Below are positions 9,256-16,745 of a stretch of DNA of 64,000 nt, piece by piece. Position 1 is the stretch's first letter; the number at the start of each line of letters is the position of its first letter. A program made the position numbers and the translations under genes. The notes below the pieces were generated by a model that was not told the DNA's origin, did no database searches, and saw only the letters and a list, made by a program, of their open reading frames with translations. Origin of the DNA: Mycolicibacterium rhodesiae (GTDB lineage Bacteria; Actinomycetota; Actinomycetes; Mycobacteriales; Mycobacteriaceae); NCBI RefSeq assembly GCF_002086695.1, contig NZ_MVIH01000002.1:124001-188000 (forward strand), given 5' to 3'.

Positions 9256-9270
9256 GCCATATCCAGGCCG

Positions 9271-9402
9271 TCACCAGAGCAGGATGATGGTCTCCGGCTC
9301 GCGCCCGTCGTCCTCGCCCGCCGGGTCACGATCGTCGGCCAACCGGCCCAGCGGCAACTCGACGATGTCGGCGAGTCGCGGCTCTGCGGGCGGGGATGTC
9401 AC
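9271..9402 (-). CDS. Possible small acidic protein (43 aa), unknown function
   Basis: From GTG 9402 the frame encodes MTSPPAEPRLADIVELPLG...IILLW, 43 residues, acidic in the middle and hydrophobic at the end. Codon third positions are GC-rich in a coding-like way. It lies between the L,D-transpeptidase and peptide transporter genes on the same strand, 15 bases before the transporter start. A GAGGGC just before the GTG is a weak ribosome site. The frame remains open upstream to 9516, but that would overlap the transpeptidase gene. No family is recognised. Confidence 0.35.
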   Translation of the reverse strand: MTSPPAEPRLADIVELPLGRLADDRDPAGEDDGREPETIILLW

Positions 9403-9470
9403 GCCCTCAGTCTCGTGGGACGGACACCCGGTGTCACGAGTAGTCGCTACTCGAAACCGCCCCACGCCGG

Positions 9471-10337
9471 CTAGGCCCACTGATCCCACGGCACGCTCCA
9501 GTCCCCGTTCTGCCACAGCTGGAGCGGCTTACCCCCGGTGTTGCGCACTTCGACCACGTCACCGGGCACCGAGAAGTTGTAGAACCAGATTGCGTTGTCG
9601 CGGTTGAGGTTCAGGCAACCATGGCTGGTGTCGGTGTTGCCCTGCGCCCACACCGTCGCGTCCAGCTCGTGCAGATATACGCCGTCGGTGCTGATGCGCA
9701 CCGCGTACGGGATCGTCTCCTTGTAGCCGAGATGCGAGTTGATCGGCAGTCCGTAGGTCGAGGAGTCCATCACCACCGGATTGCTCTTGTCCAGAACGGT
9801 GTACACGCCGGGCTGGGTCCAGAAGCTCAGGGTGGTGTTGCCGACTTTCTCGGTGCCCCCTCGGCCCATCGATGTAGGCATGGTCCGGACCAGCTTTCCG
9901 CCGTCGAACACCGTCACTTGCTTGGTCGCGTCGTCGGCGATCGACACATGTGACGCACCGATGGTGAACGAGACCGGCGCCCCGGGCCCGGGTGTCACGG
10001 TGACCACGGTGCCCGGCGCGTAGTACTGCGGTGGCCGCCAGTGCATGGTGCGGTCGTCGACCCAGTGCCACGCACCGGCCACCGATGGCGATGTGTCGAC
10101 CTGCAGTGCCTGCTCGGCCAGAGCACGATCACCGACGGGAGCGTCGAAGTGCGCGACGATCACGGTGCCGATGCCGTAGGTGCCGCCGTTGTGTAGCGGC
10201 GCATTCGAGGTGGTGGTGAAGCTCACCGGCGGCAGCACATCATCGGCGTGCGCTACGACAGCCCGACCGGCCTGAACTGCCATCAGAGCCAGCACCGCCG
10301 ACAGCAGAACTCGCGCCCTGCGACCCACTACAACCAT
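9471..10337 (-). CDS. L,D-transpeptidase (YkuD domain) with N-terminal Ig-like domain
   Basis: 288 residues. The N-terminus is a Sec signal peptide (RRARVLLSAVLALMA, cleavage near VAHADD); no lipobox is seen. Residues about 40-130 form the bacterial Ig-like domain found in mycobacterial Ldts (HFDAPVGDRALAEQAL, then WHWVDDRTMHWRP). The YkuD catalytic domain follows, with YLHELDATVWA and the active-site motif DTSHGCLNLN, in which the Cys is the nucleophile. It would make 3-3 peptidoglycan cross-links in the cell wall and is a class of carbapenem target. Length and layout are closest to the smaller Ldts (LdtMt1/LdtMt3 type); the exact paralogue is not assigned. Confidence 0.9.
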   Translation of the reverse strand: MVVVGRRARVLLSAVLALMAVQAGRAVVAHADDVLPPVSFTTTSNAPLHNGGTYGIGTVIVAHFDAPVGDRALAEQALQVDTSPSVAGAWHWVDDRTMHWRPPQYYAPGTVVTVTPGPGAPVSFTIGASHVSIADDATKQVTVFDGGKLVRTMPTSMGRGGTEKVGNTTLSFWTQPGVYTVLDKSNPVVMDSSTYGLPINSHLGYKETIPYAVRISTDGVYLHELDATVWAQGNTDTSHGCLNLNRDNAIWFYNFSVPGDVVEVRNTGGKPLQLWQNGDWSVPWDQWA

Positions 10338-10408
10338 TCACATCTCCACGATCTCTCGCCCAACCGATCAATCATGGTGCATCACAGCAATTCTGCCCAC
10401 TTACGCTG

Positions 10409-10678
10409 CTAGCCGGGCTCGGCGGAGGTCGGTGTGGTGGTGATCTGCGGAGTCGCGACCGGTGCCGACACCGACGGCTGACCCGGCGACGTACTCGTGG
10501 TCACGCCGGTGGTCATCGTGTTGGTGACCGGGGCGGAGACGGTTCCGGGATCGGAGATCACCGTCGCGTCGCTACCGCGCTCCACCTGTATCGCCACCAG
10601 AAACACGCTCGCCAAGGCCGCGCTTGCACCCACCGTTGCCGCGACGATCTTGGAGCGGGGGAATCGACTCGCGTTCAT
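10409..10678 (-). CDS. Small membrane-anchored protein with Pro/Thr/Ser-rich tail
   Basis: 89 residues starting MNASRFPRSKIVAATVG. One hydrophobic segment (about residues 10-30, SAALASVFLVAIQV) is preceded by Arg and Lys, and the remaining 55 residues are almost wholly T, S, P, V and G. This predicts an uncleaved signal anchor, or a signal peptide, with a flexible wall-spanning tail. Orientation is the same as the L,D-transpeptidase downstream and LysG upstream. No domain or function is recognised. Confidence 0.65.
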   Translation of the reverse strand: MNASRFPRSKIVAATVGASAALASVFLVAIQVERGSDATVISDPGTVSAPVTNTMTTGVTTSTSPGQPSVSAPVATPQITTTPTSAEPG

Positions 10679-10741
10679 GTCGCCAGGGTTATCCGCATCA
10701 GCACGGTGGCAAACCGGTGTGCAGTGACTGTGATCTTTCTG

Positions 10742-11695
10742 TCAGCCCCTGCGCAGTGCGTTCGCTGCGGCCAATACGGTCGCGGTCAGGGACTCCATCA
10801 GGGGACTATCGAGCTTCCAGCACTGCCAGAACAGCGGGATGTCCAGGTGGACATCGCTGACCTGGACGAACGATCCGTCCGCGAGCGCCTCGGCGGCGGA
10901 CTGCTCGGGATACATCCCCCATCCGAGGCCGGCGTGTACCGCGGCGCCGAAGCCTTCCGCAGTCGGCACATAAGAGACGGGCCGATTGATTGCACGTCCA
11001 AATGCCTTGCGCACCAGCATATCCTGCAGAGCGTCGTCGCGATTCCACGCAAGAGACGGCGCCGTTCTCACCCGCTCTGCGGTGAAACCGTCTGGAAAAT
11101 ACCGCTTTACATAATCGGCACCGGCTACCGGCAGATACCGCATCACGCCGAGCAGATGGACCCGACAGCCGGGTACCGGGGCGCGCTCGGTGGTGACCGC
11201 GCCCATGACCACACCCTCCCGCAACAGCCGGGCGGAGTGATCCTGATCCTCGATGCGGATGTCGAACAACACATCGGGCAGATCGGACAACACCCGGACG
11301 AACCAGGTCGCCATCGAGTCGGCGTTGACCGCCATGGCTATCCGCGGCTGCGGCGCGCCTTCACCACCACCGGTCATCTCGGCGATGGCCTCGGCCTCCA
11401 GCATCGCGGTCTGCGCGGCCAGCCGAAGCAGCGGTGTGCCGGCCAGCGTTGCCACACAGGGCTTCCCGCGGACCAACAGCACCTGGCCCACCTGCTTTTC
11501 CAGAGCCTTGATGCGCTGACTGACCGCCGACGGGGTCACATGCAACCGATCGGCAGCCGCCTCGAAACTGCCGAGTTCCACTATCGCGGCGAACGCCGCG
11601 AGTTGGCCCGCGTCCAGGCGAGCCTCACCGGGAGCGCTCAGTAGCAGGGATCCGAACCGGGGGTGTAGTACGGGACACCCTGCGGCGTGTAGCAC
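10742..11695 (-). CDS. lysG: LysG/ArgP-type LysR-family transcriptional regulator
   Basis: The winged helix-turn-helix lies at the N-terminus (AFAAIVELGSFEAAADRL, then VTPSAVSQRIKALE), followed by the effector domain (VNADSMATWF, IRIEDQDHSARLLREGVVMG, SLAWNRDDALQDMLVRKAF). These match the lysine/arginine-sensing activator that controls LysE export. The start is unclear. GTG 11695 adds an atypical leader and overlaps the upstream gene by 58 bases, whereas the M. tuberculosis protein begins only a few residues before the first helix. No ATG, GTG or TTG lies in that interval; a CTG at 11641 overlaps the upstream stop (CTGA). Its usual divergent partner lysE is here 3.4 kb away at 15136. Confidence 0.88.
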   Translation of the reverse strand: MLHAAGCPVLHPRFGSLLLSAPGEARLDAGQLAAFAAIVELGSFEAAADRLHVTPSAVSQRIKALEKQVGQVLLVRGKPCVATLAGTPLLRLAAQTAMLEAEAIAEMTGGGEGAPQPRIAMAVNADSMATWFVRVLSDLPDVLFDIRIEDQDHSARLLREGVVMGAVTTERAPVPGCRVHLLGVMRYLPVAGADYVKRYFPDGFTAERVRTAPSLAWNRDDALQDMLVRKAFGRAINRPVSYVPTAEGFGAAVHAGLGWGMYPEQSAAEALADGSFVQVSDVHLDIPLFWQCWKLDSPLMESLTATVLAAANALRRG

Positions 11696-11910
11696 GGCGG
11701 CTGCCCAGAGGCCGCCTGCGCCGCAGCGTCGTCATCGGAGGCCACCGCGCCCGCGACGGCGACATCGCCGGCGACGTTCGTGCACCCGCCGACGTTCACA
11801 TGACGTCCGCCGACGTCTCCGCATACATCGGCATGCGCACCGGGTGCGACGGCCACCGGTACAACAGCCAGTGCCATGGCGCTCAACAGCGCTGCTGCCA
11901 GCTTCTTCAT
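11638..11910 (-). CDS. Small secreted mycobacterial protein, unknown function
   Basis: 90 residues from ATG 11910, chosen because GAGGGGAAG precedes it and because it opens directly with a signal peptide (MKKLAAALLSAMALAV, cleavage near GAHA-DVCGD). The mature part is small, has four cysteines (VCGDVGG, GGCTNVAG, PPCYTPQG and the final PCY) and an Ala/Asp/Val-rich middle, suggesting a disulfide-stabilised exported protein. Its TGA overlaps the LysG frame, so the two genes may be co-transcribed. Similar short YTPxGxPYYTPGxDPC-ending proteins occur in mycobacteria; no function is known to me. Confidence 0.75.
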   Translation of the reverse strand: MKKLAAALLSAMALAVVPVAVAPGAHADVCGDVGGRHVNVGGCTNVAGDVAVAGAVASDDDAAAQAASGQPPCYTPQGVPYYTPGSDPCY

Positions 11911-11981
11911 CGTCAGTACTTCCCCTCGTGCGACCGACTCACCGGCAATTATCGCCGTTGGCGGGGGTCGCCGCGGAGAAA

Positions 11982-13232
11982 TCACTTCAAGGCGTATCGG
12001 ATCGGCAAGTGCTTGATACCGCCGACGAAGGTGGTGGCCATGAGTTCGGGATCGCCGGCGAGTTCGATCGACTTGATCCGCGGAACGAGTTCGGTGAAGA
12101 AGCTGTTCATCTCCATGCGGGCCAGGGCGGCGCCCAGGCAGAAGTGCACGCCGTAGCCGAAGGACAGGTGCTTGTTGGGGTCGCGGCCGACGTCGAAGCG
12201 CATCGGGTCGGCGAACACCTCTTCGTCGCGGTTGGCCGAGACATAGGACAGCAGTACGGCTTCGCCCTTGGCGATCGGAACGCCGCGGACCTCGGTGTCA
12301 GCTTGGGCGGTGCGCATGAACTCCTTGACCGGCACGACGCAGCGGATCATCTCCTCGACCGCGGTGCCCATCAGCGACGGGTCGTCCTGCAGGCGCTGGA
12401 GCTCACCCGGGTTGCGGATGAGTTCCATCAGACCACCCGCGATTCCGGCACTGGTGGTGTCGTGGCCGGCACTGGCGACGATCACGTAGTAGGAGGCGGT
12501 GTCCATGTCGGACAACGGTTCTCCGTTGATCGTCGCATTCGCGATCGCGGACGTCAGGTCCTCGGTGGGATGCTCGCGGCGCGAGGCGGTCAACGCCGAG
12601 AAGTACCCGAAGAAGTCCAGCAGCACCGCGATCATCGCGTCTTTGTCCTCAGCGCGTTGGAACTCGCTGTCGTCGCCGCCGAACAGCTCCTGGGTGAGCT
12701 TGAGCATCCGCGGGAAGTCCGACTCCGGCAGGCCCAGCAGCGTCAGAATGACATACAGCGGAAAGTTCACCGCGATCTCTTGGGCGAAATCGATCTCCGG
12801 TCCGCGCTCCACCATCTGGTCGACGTACATCTTGGCCAGCTCGTCGCAGCGAACCTTCAACGCGCGCATGGCTTTCGGTCGGAACCAGTCGGCACCGATC
12901 TTGCGCAAGTCGCGGTGATGCGGGTCGTCGATGTGGATCAGTGTGCTCAGGCCCGCCCCGGCTTCCCGGTCGGCGCGCAGCTTGTCGTCGAGGTCCTGCA
13001 CCACCAGGATCGGACGGGGGTCGTTGGTGAACAGGTCGTTCTGCCGTTCGATGTCCATGATGTCGGCGTGTTTGGTGATCGCCCAGAACGGCCGGTAACC
13101 GTCGACGTCCACCCACGACACAGGAGCATGGGCACGCAGGTGAGCAAGCGCGCTGTGGAGCCCCGCCTCGTCGGTGTAGGCCTGCGGGTTGGCCAGGACG
13201 CGCGCCGCCTCATCCATGATCCGGGTCGTCAT
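11982..13232 (-). CDS. Cytochrome P450
   Basis: 416 residues from ATG 13232 with AAGGAGT upstream. P450 landmarks are in order: the I-helix oxygen-binding motif ASAGHDTTSAG, the K-helix ExxR in VEEMIR, and the heme loop FGYGVHFCLGAALAR with the Cys ligand. It is a soluble bacterial class I type that needs a ferredoxin and ferredoxin reductase. The overall pattern resembles mycobacterial CYP124/125/142-like or terpene hydroxylases, but the family number cannot be assigned. It is divergent from a TetR gene across 86 bases carrying a near-perfect palindrome, so repression by that TetR and induction by substrate is likely. Confidence 0.92.
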   Translation of the reverse strand: MTTRIMDEAARVLANPQAYTDEAGLHSALAHLRAHAPVSWVDVDGYRPFWAITKHADIMDIERQNDLFTNDPRPILVVQDLDDKLRADREAGAGLSTLIHIDDPHHRDLRKIGADWFRPKAMRALKVRCDELAKMYVDQMVERGPEIDFAQEIAVNFPLYVILTLLGLPESDFPRMLKLTQELFGGDDSEFQRAEDKDAMIAVLLDFFGYFSALTASRREHPTEDLTSAIANATINGEPLSDMDTASYYVIVASAGHDTTSAGIAGGLMELIRNPGELQRLQDDPSLMGTAVEEMIRCVVPVKEFMRTAQADTEVRGVPIAKGEAVLLSYVSANRDEEVFADPMRFDVGRDPNKHLSFGYGVHFCLGAALARMEMNSFFTELVPRIKSIELAGDPELMATTFVGGIKHLPIRYALK

Positions 13233-13263
13233 CGGTGACTCCTTGCGCCATGCGAGTAATCTG

Positions 13264-13277
13264 GAACGAATTCGTTC
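13264..13277. promoter_or_regulatory. Palindromic operator between P450 and tetR
   Basis: GAACGAATTCGTTC is a perfect 14-base palindrome; the outermost CTGG...CTGG flanks extend it partly. It lies 31 bases from the P450 start and 41 bases from the tetR start, the place expected for a TetR dimer repressing both directions. The assignment to the adjacent regulator is inference. Confidence 0.7.
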
Positions 13278-13318
13278 TGGATTATGGCGTGGCACACACA
13301 ATGGGTCAAGATGGCGTC

Positions 13319-13927
13319 ATGGTTGTCGAAGGACGCACCTACGGCGGGCTCAGTTCCCTGCAGCGCTCGCAGGAGCGCCGTGCACGGCTGCTCGACGCCG
13401 CCCGCGCCCTGATCGCCGAGGTCGGCGTGGCCCCGCTGACCGTCGACCTGGTCTGCCAGCGGGCGAGATTGAGCAAGCGCTACTTCTATGCCGAATTCAG
13501 CACGAAGGACGATCTCCTGGACGCCTGCGCCGCAGACCTGTACGGCAGGCTCAAAGCGGCGATGGAGGAAGTGCTCACCACAGTTCCGCTGCCGGATCGG
13601 GCCCACGGCGTCCTGCAGACCGTGGTCCATACGCTGGTCGCCAGTGCGGCTGACGCCCGGCTCTACATGGAGTCGCCCGGGTTTCCCCGGCTGCGCGAAC
13701 TCCAGCAGCGGGAAGTGGCTGAGTTCACCGAGCGGATCGCTGCCGAAGCCATGCCGTTCACCGGCGAACCGAAGCCGTCGGTGGACCGCCTGCTGGCGAC
13801 CCGGGCAGCGGTGACCGCGGCGACGGAACTGATCATCGGCTGGTTGCACGGCGACATCCACACCGACGAACACACTCTTGTCGCCACGCTGACCGCCACC
13901 ACACTCGGAGCGGCCGGGGCGGTCTGA
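13319..13927 (+). CDS. TetR/AcrR-family transcriptional regulator
   Basis: 202 residues from ATG 13319; an earlier in-frame ATG at 13301 is possible. The N-terminal helix-turn-helix is clear: RSQERRARLLDAARALIAEV, then LTVDLVCQRARLSKRYFYAEF. The C-terminal ligand-binding part is helical (LYMESPGFPRLRELQQREVAEF, AAVTAATELIIGWLHG). It is divergent from the P450 gene and shares its TGATG with the start of the siderophore-interacting protein gene, so it is the first gene of a two-gene unit. Autoregulation through the 13264-13277 palindrome is likely. Confidence 0.88.
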   Translation: MVVEGRTYGGLSSLQRSQERRARLLDAARALIAEVGVAPLTVDLVCQRARLSKRYFYAEFSTKDDLLDACAADLYGRLKAAMEEVLTTVPLPDRAHGVLQTVVHTLVASAADARLYMESPGFPRLRELQQREVAEFTERIAAEAMPFTGEPKPSVDRLLATRAAVTAATELIIGWLHGDIHTDEHTLVATLTATTLGAAGAV

Positions 13928-14730
13928 TGAGCTTCACGCCCGCGACCGTCGTCGAGTCGTTCGCGCCGAACCCCCGGCTGCGTCGGCTCCGGCTGCGGGT
14001 GGACTCCCCTGAATCGCTGGCCCTGGGGCCGGGCGCCGATTCCGCGGTCGGGGTGTACTTCGACGTGGCGTCACCGAACCAGGGCCGCACGTATTCCGTG
14101 CGGCGCCAGGCCGGGAACGTCCTCGATCTCGACATTCTGGTGCACCCCGGCGGCCCCGGCAGCAGGTGGGCGCAGACCGCCGGGGTGGGCGATCGCGTCG
14201 GGCTGGACCATGCACGCGCGTGGTACCGGCCGCCACCCGGTACGACGTGGCAGCTGCTGGTGGCCGATCTCGCAGGACTACCCGCGTTGGCCCGCATCAT
14301 GGACGAGTCGCCACCGACGGTCTCCACCACGGTCGTGGTCGAGGCACTCGATCGCGGCGATCTCGACTATCTGCCGACCCGGGCCGGTGTCACCCTCATA
14401 CCCAGCCTGGGCAGCGGGAACGGCGCCGGCGCGAGCCGGCTCGCGCAGCTGGTCCGCGACCTCGAGCTGCCCGCTGGCGGCTACTGCTGGTTCGGCGGGG
14501 AGGCGGGCGCATCGCGAGAGGTCCGCAAGCACCTGCGTGGCTGCGGCTGGACCATCGATCAGTACGACGTCATGGGCTACTGGCGCCACGACTCGGCCGC
14601 CTGGGACGCGCGGTTCGCGATGGCCGGAACGGACTTCGTCGCGATGTACCGGCAGGCGATCGCCGACGGCAAGAGCGACAAGGCGGCCGCGGAGGAAGTC
14701 GATGACGCCCTGGAGCGGATCGGCCTCTAG
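13927..14730 (+). CDS. Siderophore-interacting protein (FAD/NAD(P)H ferric-siderophore reductase family)
   Basis: 267 residues starting at ATG 13927, overlapping the tetR stop by one base. The N-terminal FAD-binding barrel (SFTPATVVESFAPNPRLRRL; GRTYSVRRQ, the R-x-Y-T/S flavin contact; DLDILVHPGGPGSRW) and the C-terminal domain (YCWFGGEAGASREVRKHL, then DQYDVMGYWRHDSA) are typical of the ViuB/SIP family. Such proteins reduce ferric siderophores in the cytoplasm to release iron. Here the linkage to a TetR and a P450 rather than to siderophore genes leaves open a role as a flavin reductase for another electron-transfer task. Confidence 0.85.
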   Translation: MSFTPATVVESFAPNPRLRRLRLRVDSPESLALGPGADSAVGVYFDVASPNQGRTYSVRRQAGNVLDLDILVHPGGPGSRWAQTAGVGDRVGLDHARAWYRPPPGTTWQLLVADLAGLPALARIMDESPPTVSTTVVVEALDRGDLDYLPTRAGVTLIPSLGSGNGAGASRLAQLVRDLELPAGGYCWFGGEAGASREVRKHLRGCGWTIDQYDVMGYWRHDSAAWDARFAMAGTDFVAMYRQAIADGKSDKAAAEEVDDALERIGL

Positions 14731-14774
14731 TCGTGACGTGCACGAATGCCGCGCGGCTGCGCAGCAAACGTGGC

Positions 14775-14801
14775 TTGTTTGTGATCTCTATCACCTATAC
14801 T
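14775..14801 (+). promoter_or_regulatory. Promoter with CRP-like site in the spacer
   Basis: A TTGTTT (14775-14780) and TATACT (14796-14801) pair with a 15-base spacer precedes the small membrane protein gene at 14838. The spacer holds GTGAT-CTCT-ATCAC (14781-14794), giving TGTGA-N6-TCAC, close to the mycobacterial CRP consensus TGTGA-N6-TCACA. A site in the spacer would be expected to repress. Seen directly; the regulator is inferred. Confidence 0.5.
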
Positions 14802-14837
14802 CCGAATGATGAGCCAGGTCACAACCGGAGGTGTTCG

Positions 14838-15053
14838 ATGAGCTCCATGGAACGTCCTCAAGGACCGAGAGTCGTGCCGCTCCCCCGCGCTGCCATCAAT
14901 CCGCACTCCGGTTTGATGGCTTTCCTGATGGTCGCGATCTTCGTCGCCGGTGTCGTCGGCGTGGTCGTGGCACTGTCGATGGGTCACGCAGCGTTCGTGC
15001 TGAGCATCGTGCTCATCTCGTTCGGGCTCATCGCGGCCGCCGCCATCTGCTGA
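14838..15053 (+). CDS. Small two-helix membrane protein, unknown function
   Basis: 71 residues from ATG 14838; GGAGG lies 7 bases upstream. After a proline/arginine-rich N-terminus (MSSMERPQGPRVVPLPRA) come two transmembrane segments (LMAFLMVAIFVAGVVGVVVAL and a second one ending at the C-terminal Cys), joined by the short loop SMGHA. No domain is recognised. It has its own promoter with a CRP-like element and stands alone before lysE. Confidence 0.7.
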   Translation: MSSMERPQGPRVVPLPRAAINPHSGLMAFLMVAIFVAGVVGVVVALSMGHAAFVLSIVLISFGLIAAAAIC

Positions 15054-15075
15054 CGCCGCTCACGCATTAGCGGTG

Positions 15076-15090
15076 CTTAACCACCGCAAG
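15076..15090. promoter_or_regulatory. Candidate LysG (LysR-type, T-N11-A) box upstream of lysE
   Basis: CTTAACCACCGCAAG lies 46 bases before the lysE ATG. It has CTT...AAG dyad symmetry and a T-N11-A core, the LysR-type pattern, and resembles the lysG-lysE intergenic region of other actinobacteria. The regulator gene itself is at 10742-11695. Confidence 0.5.
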
Positions 15091-15135
15091 TAACTTTAGT
15101 TGGACTGTTGTGTCGGTCCTTCTTACCGTCGAGGC

Positions 15136-15735
15136 ATGACCTCACCCCTGCTCGTCGGATTCTTGACGTCGTTCACGCTGATCGCCGCCATCGGCGCGCA
15201 GAACGCGTTCGTCCTGCGTCAAGGCATTCGGCGTGAGCACGTCCTGGCGGTGGTCAGCGTGTGCGCGGTCTCGGACCTGCTGCTCATCACCGCCGGCATC
15301 GCCGGAATCGGTGCCATCATCACCGCGCACCCGAACACCGTCACCGTGGCCAAGATCGGCGGGGCCGCATTCCTCTTCGGGTACGGCGCCATGGCGGCAC
15401 GCCGAGCGCTGAAATCGGCCAGCATGGCGCCGGCGCAGGACGGCTCCACCCGACTGATCTCGGTGCTGTTGACCTGTCTTGCCATGACCTTCCTCAACCC
15501 GCACGTGTATCTGGACACCGTCGTGCTGCTCGGAACGCTGGCCAATCAACATGCCGACAGTCGCTGGTTGTTCGGCACCGGAGCGGTGACCGCCAGCGTC
15601 GTCTGGTTCTTCAGCCTGGGGTTCGGCGCGCGTCGGTTGGCCGGGCTGTTCGCGACTCCGCTGACGTGGCGCATCCTCGACGGTCTGATTGCCGTCGCAA
15701 TGATTGGACTCGGCATCTCGCTGGTGGTGGGTTAA
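15136..15735 (+). CDS. lysE: LysE/ArgO-family amino acid exporter
   Basis: 199 residues from ATG 15136. It has six hydrophobic segments and the LysE signature near the N-terminus ([23 protein letters not shown]), followed by [14 protein letters not shown] and [12 protein letters not shown] motifs. It exports lysine and arginine across the plasma membrane when intracellular levels rise. In relatives it is divergently adjacent to lysG; here orientation is kept but a secreted protein, a P450, tetR, a siderophore-interacting protein and a small membrane gene lie between. A candidate LysG box remains upstream. Confidence 0.88.
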   Translation: MTSPLLVGFLTSFTLIAAIGAQNAFVLRQGIRREHVLAVVSVCAVSDLLLITAGIAGIGAIITAHPNTVTVAKIGGAAFLFGYGAMAARRALKSASMAPAQDGSTRLISVLLTCLAMTFLNPHVYLDTVVLLGTLANQHADSRWLFGTGAVTASVVWFFSLGFGARRLAGLFATPLTWRILDGLIAVAMIGLGISLVVG

Positions 15736-15744
15736 TCTCGCGCC

Positions 15745-16731
15745 GTGAGCGCGCAGTGGACGAGGCGTGGATTCCTGGGAGCCGCCGGCGCGGCGGGGGT
15801 GCTGGTTGCGGCGGCGTGTTCGTCGAACACATCCGGTGACGACGCCAATCCCACCTCGGTGACCATCAAGCACATCTTCGGCGAAACCACGATCGCGGCA
15901 CCACCGAAACGAGTCGTGAGCGCGGGCTTCACCGAGCAGGACGATCTGCTGGCGGTCGGCGTCGTCCCCGTCGCGGTGACCACCTGGTTCGGTGACCAAC
16001 CCTTCGGCGTGTGGCCGTGGGCCCAAGCCAAGCTCGGGTCGGCCCAGCCCGTTGTCCTCAACCTGGACAACGGCATTCAGGTGGACCAGATCGCCGCACT
16101 CAAACCTGACCTGATCGTTGCCGTCAACGCCGGGCTGGACGCGGACACGTACAAGAAGCTGTCGGCGATCGCACCGACCATCGCCCAGTCCGACGACGAC
16201 GCCTTCTTCGAACCGTGGAAGGACCAGGCCGCCGCAGTGGGAACCGCGGTGTTCCAGGGCAGGCAGATGAAGCAACTGATCGCCGACGTCGACGCCAAGT
16301 TCGCCGACGTGGCCAAGAACAATCCCGCTTTCAAAGACAAGAAGGCGGTGCTGCTGGCGGGCAGCTTCACCGGCGGCACCCTGACCGCGACGCTGCCCGG
16401 CTGGCGCACCGACTTCTTGACCGCGATGGGCTTGCAGATCGCCGACAGCATCACGGCCTATGCCGTCGACGACCATCGGGCAGCGATCCCCCGCGACAAG
16501 CTCGCCGACGCCCTCGACTCCGCCGATGTGCTGATCTGGTCCACCGAGAGCGACGCCGATCAAGCGGCGCTGTCCGCCGATCCTGAAGTCGCCAAGCTGG
16601 CCGCTGCCAAACCGAACCGCAACGTGTTCACCGGCCTTGACCTCGCCGGGGCGATCGCGTTCGCCTCGCCGCTGTCCTACCCGGTGGTGGCCGATCAGCT
16701 GCCGCCGCTGCTGTCACGCGCGCTGGGCTGA
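15745..16731 (+). CDS. fecB2: FecB2-like iron-siderophore substrate-binding lipoprotein
   Basis: 328 residues from GTG 15745. A twin-arginine motif ([10 protein letters not shown]) and lipobox (LVAAAC, Cys about 26) predict Tat export and lipid anchoring. The mature part is a class III periplasmic binding protein: [23 protein letters not shown], then [13 protein letters not shown] and [16 protein letters not shown]. Such proteins deliver ferric siderophores or heme to ABC transporters. No Shine-Dalgarno is seen; TAATCT ends 6 bases before the GTG, suggesting a leaderless transcript. It heads a block matching M. tuberculosis Rv0265c-Rv0262c. Confidence 0.85.
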   Translation: MSAQWTRRGFLGAAGAAGVLVAAACSSNTSGDDANPTSVTIKHIFGETTIAAPPKRVVSAGFTEQDDLLAVGVVPVAVTTWFGDQPFGVWPWAQAKLGSAQPVVLNLDNGIQVDQIAALKPDLIVAVNAGLDADTYKKLSAIAPTIAQSDDDAFFEPWKDQAAAVGTAVFQGRQMKQLIADVDAKFADVAKNNPAFKDKKAVLLAGSFTGGTLTATLPGWRTDFLTAMGLQIADSITAYAVDDHRAAIPRDKLADALDSADVLIWSTESDADQAALSADPEVAKLAAAKPNRNVFTGLDLAGAIAFASPLSYPVVADQLPPLLSRALG

Positions 16732-16745
16732 CCTGCCGTGCTTGG

